Positions 44,005 through 51,822 of a DNA stretch of 64,000 nucleotides are shown here, piece after piece; the first letter of the stretch is position 1; the number at the start of each line of letters is the position of its first letter. The translations under genes and the position numbers were made by a program. The notes beneath the pieces were generated by a model. That model worked only from the letters and a program-made list of their open reading frames with translations. It was not told the origin of the DNA and ran no database searches. The stretch comes from an uncultured Lachnospiraceae bacterium (lineage in GTDB: Bacteria > Bacillota > Clostridia > Lachnospirales > Lachnospiraceae), in assembly GCA_910578085.1 (NCBI GenBank), contig CAJTPM010000010.1, forward strand, positions 73,648 through 137,647. Direction: 5' to 3'.

Positions 44005-44565
44005 ATGCAAAAGAAAATGTTTGAGTTTAAGACAAAGACCATTGTGGCGACAGGTCTTGGGGCAGCGTTATTTACCCTGCTGTTCATGTATGTGAAAGTT
44101 CCCACAGGTATTCCTGAGACGGAGATCCAGACCGCGTACGGTATCGGCGCGTTCTTCGGCGCACTGTTTGGACCGATTGCGGGGGGACTCATCGCTTTTA
44201 TTGGCCATGCACTGTCTGATTCTGTACAGTACGGTTCCGCATGGTGGAGCTGGGTAGTTGCCAGCGGCGTTGCATGTTTCGGTGCAGGTCTTGTATATCC
44301 GAAGCTGAAAGTGGAAGAAGGTATATTTGGCGTCAGGGATATTCTGCTGTTTAATGGATATCAGATCGTCGCTAACGCGATCGCGTGGATCCTTGTTGCG
44401 CCTATACTGGATATCGTGATCTATGCGGAGCCTGTGAATCTGGTATTTACACAGGGTATTACGGCAACGCTTCTGAATGCGATTTCTGCGGGGGTGATCG
44501 GTACGCTGTTACTGTTCGCTTACAGCAAGACGAGAGCGAAGAAAGGTTCTCTGACGAAGGAATAA
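44005..44565 (+). CDS. ECF transporter S component, UPF0397-like
   Basis: 186 residues, five or six membrane helices. The segments TIVATGLGAALF, GPIAGGLIAFIGHALSD and YGSAWWSWVVASGV are strongly reminiscent of UPF0397 (ECF-type substrate-binding) proteins, which normally sit beside a fused double-ATPase gene and an EcfT gene. Those subunits are 8.3 kb upstream (33176-35727), so this is probably their separated S component. The substrate is not known; the nearby DUF62 SAM hydrolase hints at a methionine/adenosine-related compound, which is speculation. GGAGGAG precedes the start. Confidence 0.88.
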   Translation: MQKKMFEFKTKTIVATGLGAALFTLLFMYVKVPTGIPETEIQTAYGIGAFFGALFGPIAGGLIAFIGHALSDSVQYGSAWWSWVVASGVACFGAGLVYPKLKVEEGIFGVRDILLFNGYQIVANAIAWILVAPILDIVIYAEPVNLVFTQGITATLLNAISAGVIGTLLLFAYSKTRAKKGSLTKE

Positions 44566-44662
44566 GCAGAAAAAGGAATTCCTGACGAAGGACGGACAGG
44601 AAAAATAGAAACAGGACGGATGGCGCAGGCTTAGTCTGTGCCTTCTGCCTGATGGAGTATTT

Positions 44663-45481
44663 ATGAAAATAACCTATTTGGGACACAGTGGCTTTCTGGT
44701 GGAGACGAAGGAGCATTATCTGCTCTTTGATTATTACACCGGAAAGCTGCCTGCGTTTTTGCCGGAAAAAAAGCTGACCGTGTTTGTCAGCCATAGTCAT
44801 CAGGATCACTACAACAAAGAGATTTTTGCGCTGCAGTGCGGCGCGGACGAGGGAAACGGACAGGAAAAGCATGCCATGCAGATTGTGACAGAGAAGATGC
44901 AGGAAGATCATGCTGTGCAGGAAGTGCCAGAAAAGAAGCTGTCTGAGAGACGGCGTATTGTCTATGTGCTGTCAAAGGATATCCGCAGAAAGCAGGCGGA
45001 GGAACTGGTCAGGAAAGAAAATACCCTGCTGTCTGTGAAGGCGCATGAGAAGTATACTTTGTATGAAGGGCAGATGACGGTGGAGACGCTGCGGTCCACG
45101 GATCTGGGTGTGGCTTATATAGTGACGGTCACGGAGGACGGTGGGAAGTCTTACCGCTTTTATCATGCGGGGGACCTGAACCTCTGGAAGTGGGAGGGAG
45201 AGTCGAAGGCCTACAATAACAATATGGAGGCAAACTACAGGCGGGAGATGGAGCGGCTTAAGGGACAGTATTTTGATGCGGCTTTCGTACCTCTTGATCC
45301 GCGGCTTGAAGGAACTGCTTTCGGCGGACTGGATCTGTTTTTAGAGACGGCAAAGGCAGAGATTGCCTTTCCGATGCACTTCTGGAAAAAGTTTGGAATT
45401 ATCCGGGAGTATTTGAGGGCCAGGCCACAGGTGAAGAATCTTGTGGAGTTGAAGGAGGAGGGCAGGACCTACGAATTTTAA
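44663..45481 (+). CDS. Metallo-beta-lactamase fold hydrolase
   Basis: 272 residues; GGAG precedes the start. The N-terminal MKITYLGHSGFLVETKEHYLLFDYY and the zinc motif SHSHQDHYNKEIF (H-x-H-x-D-H) define the MBL fold, closest in look to UlaG/YtkP-like hydrolases; later FYHAGDLNLWKW supplies the metal-binding Asp and PMHFW a His. A charged insert (about 70-100) separates the first strands. The substrate is unknown. It may be transcribed with the ECF S component, 97 nt upstream. Confidence 0.85.
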   Translation: MKITYLGHSGFLVETKEHYLLFDYYTGKLPAFLPEKKLTVFVSHSHQDHYNKEIFALQCGADEGNGQEKHAMQIVTEKMQEDHAVQEVPEKKLSERRRIVYVLSKDIRRKQAEELVRKENTLLSVKAHEKYTLYEGQMTVETLRSTDLGVAYIVTVTEDGGKSYRFYHAGDLNLWKWEGESKAYNNNMEANYRREMERLKGQYFDAAFVPLDPRLEGTAFGGLDLFLETAKAEIAFPMHFWKKFGIIREYLRARPQVKNLVELKEEGRTYEF

Positions 45482-45602
45482 ACAACTGCCAAACCGCAAT
45501 GTCGTTTAGTCAGCACCCTGGTTCAGCCTTCTGCTACAATTTTAAACGGATAGCGGTGTCATGTTATAAAGCCGGAAAGGAATAATAGAATAAAAAAATA
45601 AA

Positions 45603-45632
45603 GTCATACAGGCACTTTCCCCCTCATAGACT
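45603..45632 (+). promoter_or_regulatory. Candidate sigma-E sporulation promoter of spoIVA
   Basis: GTCATAC (45603-45609) and CATAGACT (45625-45632) with a 15-nt spacer resemble the sigma-E consensus (GTCATAT-like -35, CATACACT-like -10). It lies 47 nt upstream of spoIVA, which belongs to the mother-cell sigma-E regulon in spore formers. Confidence 0.6.
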
Positions 45633-45679
45633 GTTACAAGATAATGGAATGTTGTATCAGTGGATGGAGGGGAATTTTT

Positions 45680-47200
45680 ATGGAACATTTGAATACCGCA
45701 GGCGTGGCAGGGGGAGCTGCCGGCGAAGAGAAAGAATTTAATTTATATCGGGATATTAAATTTCGGACGGACGGGGAGATCTATCTGGGGGTGGTGGGGC
45801 CTGTCAGGACGGGAAAATCCACATTTATCAAACGGTTTATGGATCTTTTAGTGATTCCATATATGGAGAATGAGCATGAAAGGCTGCGGGCGCAGGACGA
45901 GATGCCCCAGAGCGGCACGGGACGGACGATCACCACGACAGAACCCAAATTTATCCCCAAGGAGGCGGCGGACATCCGTCTGCAGGACGGTATCCATATG
46001 AAGGTGCGTCTCGTGGACTGCGTCGGCTTTATGATCCCCGGGGCGGCGGGAGCGCTGGAGGAAGATGTGGAGCGGATGGTAAAGACGCCCTGGTTTGAGG
46101 AGGAGATTCCCTTTACCCAGGCGGCGGAGATCGGCACTGAGAAGGTGATCAAAGATCATTCCACCATCGGGATCGCAGTATTTTCCGATGGAAGTTTCGG
46201 GGAGTTTGCAAGGAACGATTACAGAGAGGCGGAAGAGAGAACCGTCCAGGAACTGCGGCAGATGGGCAAGCCTTTCCTGATCATTTTAAATTCCGCGAAG
46301 CCCTACAGCGAGGAGACAAGGCAGACGGCGGCGGAGTTGGAGGAGAAATATCATGTGGCGGTGCTGCCTGTGAACTGTGAGCAGATGAAGCAGACCGATG
46401 TGCAGAATATTTTACAGGAGGCGCTCTATGAGTTCCCGGTATCCCAGGTGGAGTTTTATATGCCGAAGTGGGTGGAGATGCTGCCTGCTGACCATGAGAT
46501 GAAACAGGCGTTGATCGAGACGGTGCGGGAACTGATGAAATCTGTGAGCACGATGCATCAGTTTATGAAGCAGGGGCTGACGATGGACTGTCCCTATATC
46601 AATGAGGCAAAACTGGAACAGATCTCACTTTCGGACGGTACGATCCGTATTGTGCTGGAGGTGGAGGAGCATTATTATTATGAGCTGCTCAGCCAGATGA
46701 TGGGACAGAACGTGGAGAACGAGTACCAGCTGATGCAGATCTTACGGGAATTTGCGGCAATGAAGCAGGAGTATGTGAAGGTGGAGGAGGCTCTGGATCA
46801 GGTCAGAAGGAAGGGGTATGGCGTGGTTGCCCCGGAGAAGGGAGAAATTTCTCTGGAAGAGCCGGAGATCATACGCCACGGCAATAAATACGGCGTGAAG
46901 ATCAAGGCGGAGAGTCCTTCCATTCATATGATCCGGGCCAATATCGAGACGGAGATCGCTCCCATCGTGGGGACGGAAGAGCAGGCGAAGGACTTGATTG
47001 AATATATAAAAGACGCCGACCAGGGAGATGAGGGGATCTGGGAGACCAATATTTTTGGCAAGACCGTAGAACAGCTCGTTCAGGACGGTATTCACGGAAA
47101 GATCGGCATGATGGGAGACGAGTGTCAGCTGAAACTGCAGGAGACGATGCAGAAGATCGTGAACGAGAGCAATGGAAAGATGATCTGCATAATTATCTGA
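45680..47200 (+). CDS. spoIVA: Stage IV sporulation protein A (spore coat ATPase)
   Basis: 506 residues from the ATG at 45680 with GGAGGGG upstream. SpoIVA is the coat morphogenetic protein that polymerises on the forespore surface using ATP. The Walker A motif GPVRTGKST sits at about residues 40-48, preceded by NLYRDIKFRTDGEIYLGVVG, and followed by the conserved TTTEPKFIPKEA, VRLVDCVGF and TKVIKDHSTIG-type (here TEKVIKDHSTIG) blocks. The extreme C-terminus GKMICIII is typical of the family. Its presence marks the organism as an endospore former. Confidence 0.98.
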   Translation: MEHLNTAGVAGGAAGEEKEFNLYRDIKFRTDGEIYLGVVGPVRTGKSTFIKRFMDLLVIPYMENEHERLRAQDEMPQSGTGRTITTTEPKFIPKEAADIRLQDGIHMKVRLVDCVGFMIPGAAGALEEDVERMVKTPWFEEEIPFTQAAEIGTEKVIKDHSTIGIAVFSDGSFGEFARNDYREAEERTVQELRQMGKPFLIILNSAKPYSEETRQTAAELEEKYHVAVLPVNCEQMKQTDVQNILQEALYEFPVSQVEFYMPKWVEMLPADHEMKQALIETVRELMKSVSTMHQFMKQGLTMDCPYINEAKLEQISLSDGTIRIVLEVEEHYYYELLSQMMGQNVENEYQLMQILREFAAMKQEYVKVEEALDQVRRKGYGVVAPEKGEISLEEPEIIRHGNKYGVKIKAESPSIHMIRANIETEIAPIVGTEEQAKDLIEYIKDADQGDEGIWETNIFGKTVEQLVQDGIHGKIGMMGDECQLKLQETMQKIVNESNGKMICIII

Positions 47201-47311
47201 CCTGACGAAAATAAAAAATTGTCAAGATATCAGCAAAAGAAAATTGAAAATTTACCGGAATCACAGAAAGAAAAAGTGTAAATTTTGCAGGAACTTTGTA
47301 ACATATGCCGA

Positions 47312-47340
47312 TTGTGGACATAATATACCCATGCTATACT
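47312..47340 (+). promoter_or_regulatory. Promoter for the purine permease
   Basis: TTGTGG (47312-47317), 17-nt spacer, TATACT (47335-47340). The guanine riboswitch begins about 47 nt downstream. Confidence 0.7.
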
Positions 47341-47386
47341 AAGAAACGTAGCAATTATAAAATTTTTATAAACTTAAGGAAACAGC

Positions 47387-47458
47387 TTTTCGATATAATC
47401 CGGGTGATAGGGAACCGGAGTTTCTACCAGATACCGTAAATATCTGACTATCGGAAGA
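47387..47458 (+). promoter_or_regulatory. Purine riboswitch, guanine-type
   Basis: Core motifs occur in order: TATAATCC, GTTTCTACC, CCGTAAA and CTGACTAT, closed by a P1 stem TTTCGATA/TATCGGAA. The base at the specificity position of the 3' junction (GACTA rather than GATTA) is C, which pairs with guanine or hypoxanthine. It precedes an NCS2 purine permease gene. The expression platform may use CCGGGTG (47400-47406) with CACCCGG (47521-47527), which touches the R2 repeat. Confidence 0.93.
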
Positions 47459-47525
47459 AAAGATACAAAAGTAAAAAGATATTACTTTTCACCGATATAC
47501 TTCGAAAAAGCTTTTTCCCGCACCC

Positions 47526-47605
47526 GGTATAATTTCAACAGGGATTATACCGGCGCCGAGCGAAGCGAGTGTGCATCGCGAAGCGCATCATGTCTGAAAG
47601 ACATG
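47526..47605 (+). repeat. Dispersed structured repeat R2, copy 2
   Basis: Hairpin GGTATAAT/ATTATACC (47526-47551), the conserved core containing GCGAAGCGAGTGTGCATCGC (47552-47590), then hairpin CATGTCT-GAA-AGACATG (47589-47605). The core matches 15692-15730 nearly base for base, while the last hairpin has a wholly different stem. It lies between the guanine riboswitch and the permease start, 30 nt from the ATG. Confidence 0.85.
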
Positions 47606-47634
47606 GGAGAGTTAAAGGAGGAGAAGAAGAGAGT

Positions 47635-49035
47635 ATGGAAAATTTCTTCAAAGTGAAAGAAAAAGGTTCCACTGTCAGAACCGAGGTACTTGCGGGACTG
47701 ACGACATTTATGGCGATGGCATATATCCTGATGGTAAATGCCGGCATGTTTTCTGATCTGGAGGGCGTGTCCTACAATGCGATTTATATCGCCACGGCGA
47801 TCTCCGCTGTGATCGGCACGATCCTGATCGGCGTACTTGCCAATCTGCCGCTTGCACAGGCTTCCGGTATGGGCCTGAATGCGTTCTTTGTATATACCGT
47901 ATGTTTCGGCTTCGGTCTGAGCTATGCCAACGCGCTGCTTTTGGTGCTGGTGGATGGTATCATCTTTATCATTCTGACAGTGACAGGCCTCAGGGAGAAG
48001 ATCTTTGAAGCGATCCCGGATCATGTGCGGGTGGCGATCCCGGCAGGTATCGGTCTGTTTATCGCCTTCATCGGTCTGCAGAATGCAGGTATTGTTGTAA
48101 ATAATCAGTCCACCTGCGTCAGCCTGGTTTCCCTGAATGTATTTTCGGGAACAGCTACCTGGGCTTCCGTGATGCCGATCCTTGTGACGCTGGGCAGCGT
48201 CATCGCCATTGCGGTGATGTCGAAGAAGGGTGTGAAGGGTTCCGTGCTTTTAGGTATCGTGGGCGGCGCGGTTGCTTACTATGTTCTGGGTATCACGGTT
48301 TCCGGTTTTTATGACGGTTTTGCGGCATCTTTAAGCTTTAATCCGTTTACGGCTTTTGCGGATTTCGGTTCCCAGGCTTTCGGGAAGGTATTTACGGCAG
48401 GTTTTGATTTCTCGGATTATCTAGCGGCGGGACATACTACGACGGAGCTTGCTGTTCTGATTATAACTACATCCCTTGCATTCTGCCTGGTGGATATGTT
48501 TGATACGTTGGGGACGCTGTACGGGGCCTGCGCCAGAGGCGATCTCCTGACAAAGGACGGCAAGGTGCCCAACATGGACAAGGCTATGCTGGCGGACGCT
48601 ATCGCAACCACCTGCGGCGCGGTGTGCGGTACTTCCACCGTTACGACCTTTGTGGAATCTTCCGCGGGCGTGGCGGAAGGCGGCAGAACAGGCCTTTCTT
48701 CCATCGTGACAGGAGCGTTATTCTTTATCGCGATGTTCTTAAGCCCTGTTGCGGCGTTGATTCCGGGCTGTGCAACGGCGGCGGCACTGATCTATGTGGG
48801 CGTTTTGATGATGAACTGTGTCAGAAATATCGACTGGCTGAATGCGGATACGGCGGTTCCGGCATTTCTGACCGTAGCCATGATGCCGATGACTTACAAT
48901 ATTTCCTATGGTATCGCGTTTGGCGTGCTGGCGCATATCTTTATCTGCCTGTTTACCGGCAAGGCAAAGGAGATCAAGGCAGGGACCTGGGTGATCGGTA
49001 TTCTGTTTGCGATCATGTTCTTTGTGACGCACTGA
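47635..49035 (+). CDS. pbuG: NCS2-family guanine/hypoxanthine permease
   Basis: 466 residues from the ATG at 47635 (AGGAGG 13 nt upstream; the in-frame ATG at 47590 lies inside the repeat). About 12 to 14 membrane helices. The AzgA/PbuG branch is suggested by EVLAGLTTFMAMAYILMVNAGMF at the N-terminus, ASGMGLNAFFVYTV, VDMFDTLGTLYGA and CGTSTVTTFVESSAGVAEGGRTGLSS. It imports hypoxanthine, guanine or adenine with protons. Control by a guanine riboswitch supports guanine/hypoxanthine. Confidence 0.95.
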   Translation: MENFFKVKEKGSTVRTEVLAGLTTFMAMAYILMVNAGMFSDLEGVSYNAIYIATAISAVIGTILIGVLANLPLAQASGMGLNAFFVYTVCFGFGLSYANALLLVLVDGIIFIILTVTGLREKIFEAIPDHVRVAIPAGIGLFIAFIGLQNAGIVVNNQSTCVSLVSLNVFSGTATWASVMPILVTLGSVIAIAVMSKKGVKGSVLLGIVGGAVAYYVLGITVSGFYDGFAASLSFNPFTAFADFGSQAFGKVFTAGFDFSDYLAAGHTTTELAVLIITTSLAFCLVDMFDTLGTLYGACARGDLLTKDGKVPNMDKAMLADAIATTCGAVCGTSTVTTFVESSAGVAEGGRTGLSSIVTGALFFIAMFLSPVAALIPGCATAAALIYVGVLMMNCVRNIDWLNADTAVPAFLTVAMMPMTYNISYGIAFGVLAHIFICLFTGKAKEIKAGTWVIGILFAIMFFVTH

Positions 49036-49088
49036 GGTGAGCGGGACGGCAGGAAACAATATGTTTTGAGTCAGTAAAATAAAGAGGA

Positions 49089-49132
49089 AATGGGGCTCTT
49101 TGCAGTGGATGTGAGGAGCTCCTTTTATTTTT
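49089..49132 (+). terminator. Terminator after the purine permease
   Basis: GGGGCTC pairs with GAGCTCC (one G-T pair), flanked by A/T pairs and followed by TTTTATTTTT. The R1 repeat begins immediately after. Confidence 0.75.
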
Positions 49133-49134
49133 GA

Positions 49135-49227
49135 GGGCAAAATGCCAGGCAAGCCTGGCATTAGCCAAGGTAGCCATGCTCCAAGCCAATCTTTGGTTGG
49201 CTTGGATATCCATTGGCGACTGCCGCG
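49135..49227 (+). repeat. Dispersed palindromic repeat R1, copy 2
   Basis: Matches 6813-6905 on the opposite strand. The palindromes AATGCCAGGC-AA-type and AAGCCAATC-TTT-GGTTGGCTT are present, with centres inverted relative to the first copy. It begins 3 nt after the permease terminator and ends about 30 nt before the response-regulator boxes. Confidence 0.8.
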
Positions 49228-49257
49228 AGGGTGAAATTGCTTCGGGTTTTAGGAGTG

Positions 49258-49292
49258 TTCTTGAGAATTTCTTGAGATATACATGATAAAAT
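49258..49292 (+). promoter_or_regulatory. Response-regulator boxes and promoter of the two-component system
   Basis: TTCTTGAGA occurs twice (49258-49266 and 49269-49277), 11 bp apart, and 9 nt after the second copy lies a -10 element TAAAAT (49287-49292). The same layout recurs at 51084-51117 before the ABC exporter, so this is probably the site through which the response regulator activates its own operon. Confidence 0.65.
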
Positions 49293-49314
49293 AGACACAG
49301 TACACACAGAGGGG

Positions 49315-49995
49315 GTGTCGAAACTGAGAGAAAGAATACTGATTGTGGATGACGAGCGGGGCATTGTTGATATGATGAAAGCTTACTTTTCTCCGCAATA
49401 CGAAGTTTTGACCGCTTACAGCGGCGAAGAAGCACTGAAAAAAGCGGAAAAACAGCCGGATTTAATCCTGCTGGACATCAATATGCCTGGAATAAATGGC
49501 CTGACCGTCTGCCAGACCATACGGGAACATGTCGCCTGCCCGATTCTGTTCCTGACGGCCCGCATAGAATCCGCCGACAAGATCACCGGCTTTCAGGCCG
49601 GGGCAGACGATTACATTGTAAAGCCCTTTGATCTGGACGAGCTGGCGGCAAGAATTGCCGCCCATCTGCGAAGGGAGAAAAGATGGCATAGTCAGTCCAC
49701 AGTACGCTTCTTTGGAGAACTTGCGGTTGATTATTCTGCCCGGACTGTGACGATTGATCATGAGGCGATTACACTGTCCAGGCGGGAATTTGACATACTG
49801 GAACTGCTTTCTTTGCATGCAGGACAGGTATTTGACCGGGAACGGATCTACGAAACGGTGTGGGGGATTGACGGGGACGGAAACAGCGATACCGTCATGG
49901 AGCATGTCCGGAAAATCCGGGCAAAGTTTGCGGCGCATACGCTCCATAGCTACATTGAAACAGTTTGGGGGTGCGGGTATAAATGGAATGGCTGA
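49315..49995 (+). CDS. OmpR/VanR-type response regulator
   Basis: 226 residues counted from the GTG at 49315. That codon lies within the GAGGGGG Shine-Dalgarno, so the true start may be the CTG at 49324. The receiver domain shows RILIVDDERGIVDMM (acidic pocket), phosphoacceptor LLDINMPGINGL and KPFDLDELAARI. The winged-helix output domain ends with YIETVWGCGYKWNG. It overlaps the histidine kinase gene by 13 nt. Probably controls the adjacent FtsX-type exporter. Confidence 0.93.
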   Translation: MSKLRERILIVDDERGIVDMMKAYFSPQYEVLTAYSGEEALKKAEKQPDLILLDINMPGINGLTVCQTIREHVACPILFLTARIESADKITGFQAGADDYIVKPFDLDELAARIAAHLRREKRWHSQSTVRFFGELAVDYSARTVTIDHEAITLSRREFDILELLSLHAGQVFDRERIYETVWGIDGDGNSDTVMEHVRKIRAKFAAHTLHSYIETVWGCGYKWNG

Positions 49996-51089
49996 AAAAT
50001 ATGAGTTTGAAAAAGTCACTTTTTCTTCTGTCTGTGGGATGTGTTCTTGTTTCACTTATCCTTATCTTTCTGGTATTTTCGGTCTGCGGCGCAATCAGGG
50101 AAAACTATCCCACCTGCGGCATTTCCTTTTCGTTCGGCGGCGCGGAGACAAGATTGGAACCGGTTACCGAAGAACAGCAGCGCGTTTTATCTCTGCTGTC
50201 CGGAATTGAGATTTTTTCCTGCGCAGTGTTTCCGTTGACAGGCCTGGGAATCGCTGGCGGCCTGTTTTACCGCATCAAGTTAAAAAGGCCGATTGAGCTA
50301 TTGCGGGACGGCACAGAGCATATCCGGGCAAATGATCTCAATTTCTCCATTCCGGCAGTATCGACGGACGAGCTCGGCCAGATCTGTGCGGCTTTTGAAA
50401 CCATGCGGCTGGAGCTTTTAAAAACAAATAAAGAGTTATGGCATCAGGCCGAGGAACGCAAACGGTTGAATGCCGCATTTGCCCATGATCTGCGAAATCC
50501 CATTACGGTCTTAAAGGGCAGCTTGAAATTGCTGCGGAAAGGTACGCCGGATGAACAGATCATTGACCGTCTTCAAAGCTATACTTTGAGAATAGAACAG
50601 TATGTGGAGGCTATGAGCAGTATCCAGCGCATCGAGCAGATGCCGGTGCGGATCAGTGAGGTGACTGCCCTTACTTTGCGGACAGAATTGGAGGAGACCG
50701 CCAGATTATTTGCTCCTGCTCTGGATATTGCGCTCTCTGTGCCGGATATGGGAACGCTCCGAATGGACCACGGGATATTCCTAAATGTGGCGGAAAATCT
50801 AATCGGAAATGCAGCGCGCTTTGCCGGAAAAAAATTAGAGATTGCTCTTTCCCTGGCAGAAAACACCTTATTCCTTTCGGTGATGGACGATGGCCCCGGG
50901 TTTCCCGCCGGATTGCTGGAAAGCGGGCCAAAACCTTTTGGAAAGCTGGAAGAAAACGCCGAACATTTTGGTATGGGATTGTACAGCAGCAGTCTCCTGT
51001 GCCTGAAGCATGGAGGAAGCCTACGGTTTAAGAACAGCCAGACGGGTGCGATCGCCACCGCGTCCATTCAGGTAAATCTCAAATTTTGA
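49983..51089 (+). CDS. Sensor histidine kinase
   Basis: 368 residues. Two membrane helices (about 12-36 and 72-96) flank a short extracellular loop, followed by HAMP (LKRPIELLRDGTEHIRANDLNFSIP) and a HisKA domain with the phosphoacceptor in FAHDLRNPITVLKG. The ATPase domain has NLIGNAARFAGKKLEI (N box), DDGPGF (G1 box) and HFGMGLYSSSLLC (G2). The small loop suggests it senses within the membrane or through the exporter, as in BceS-like kinases. It partners the regulator upstream. Confidence 0.93.
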   Translation: MEWLKNMSLKKSLFLLSVGCVLVSLILIFLVFSVCGAIRENYPTCGISFSFGGAETRLEPVTEEQQRVLSLLSGIEIFSCAVFPLTGLGIAGGLFYRIKLKRPIELLRDGTEHIRANDLNFSIPAVSTDELGQICAAFETMRLELLKTNKELWHQAEERKRLNAAFAHDLRNPITVLKGSLKLLRKGTPDEQIIDRLQSYTLRIEQYVEAMSSIQRIEQMPVRISEVTALTLRTELEETARLFAPALDIALSVPDMGTLRMDHGIFLNVAENLIGNAARFAGKKLEIALSLAENTLFLSVMDDGPGFPAGLLESGPKPFGKLEENAEHFGMGLYSSSLLCLKHGGSLRFKNSQTGAIATASIQVNLKF

Positions 51090-51117
51090 GCGTTTTTTGA
51101 GATTTGTGTTGTAAACT
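51084..51117 (+). promoter_or_regulatory. Response-regulator boxes and promoter of the FtsX-type exporter
   Basis: TTTTGAG (51084-51090) and TTTTGAGA (51095-51102) are 11 bp apart, and 9 nt later comes TAAACT (51112-51117) as the -10. This copies the layout at 49258-49292. No -35 hexamer is needed if the regulator recruits polymerase. The first box overlaps the kinase stop codon. Confidence 0.65.
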
Positions 51118-51147
51118 CTCCCTATCAACGATAAGGAGGGTTTTACT

Positions 51148-51822
51148 ATGAGAATGGAAGCTAAAGAGTTATCCAAAATTTATGGCAGCGGTGAGAACCA
51201 GATCGTCGCTTTGGATAAGGCCAATATGGAAATGGATGGGAATGATTTTATTTCCATCATGGGGCCGTCGGGAAGCGGTAAAAGTACACTTCTTCATCTT
51301 TTGTCAGGGCTTGACAGGCCGACTTCCGGCGCCCTGACTTATGACGGCAGGGACATATACAGCTTAAGCGATAAGGAGCTGTCCGGTTTTCGCCGTCGGC
51401 GTATCGGTTTCATTTTCCAGCAGTTTCATCTTCTGCCTGTCCTGACGGCAAAAGAGAACATCATCATGCCCCTGCTTTTAGATAAAAGACAGCCGGATGA
51501 AGCGTATTTGGAGCAGCTGACACAGATGCTTGGCATCCATGACCGCCTGACTCATTTGCCCCATGAGCTTTCCGGTGGACAGCAGCAGCGTGTCGCGATT
51601 GCGCGTGCGCTGGCTGCACGGCCTGACATTATCTTTGCGGACGAGCCCACCGGAAACCTGGACAGCAAAAGCGGCGGCGAGGTGATGGTGCTGCTGCAAA
51701 ATATCTGGAAAAAGATGGGGACGAAACTGGTTGTCATCACCCATGACAGCCGGGTGGCGCAGATGGCCGACAGACAGTTTGTGATCGTGGACGGCGTTCT
51801 TTCGGAGGTGACAGCAAGATGA
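51148..51822 (+). CDS. ABC exporter ATPase (MacB/LolD/BceA type)
   Basis: 224 residues; AAGGAGG precedes the start. Walker A GPSGSGKST, Q-loop FQQFHLLPVLTAKENIIMPL, signature LSGGQQQRVAIARAL and Walker B IIFADEPTGNLDSKSGG are clear; the FRRRRIGFIFQQFHLLP block is typical of the MacB/LolD subfamily. It pairs with the FtsX-like permease gene (4-nt overlap). Regulated by the adjacent two-component system. Confidence 0.95.
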   Translation: MRMEAKELSKIYGSGENQIVALDKANMEMDGNDFISIMGPSGSGKSTLLHLLSGLDRPTSGALTYDGRDIYSLSDKELSGFRRRRIGFIFQQFHLLPVLTAKENIIMPLLLDKRQPDEAYLEQLTQMLGIHDRLTHLPHELSGGQQQRVAIARALAARPDIIFADEPTGNLDSKSGGEVMVLLQNIWKKMGTKLVVITHDSRVAQMADRQFVIVDGVLSEVTAR

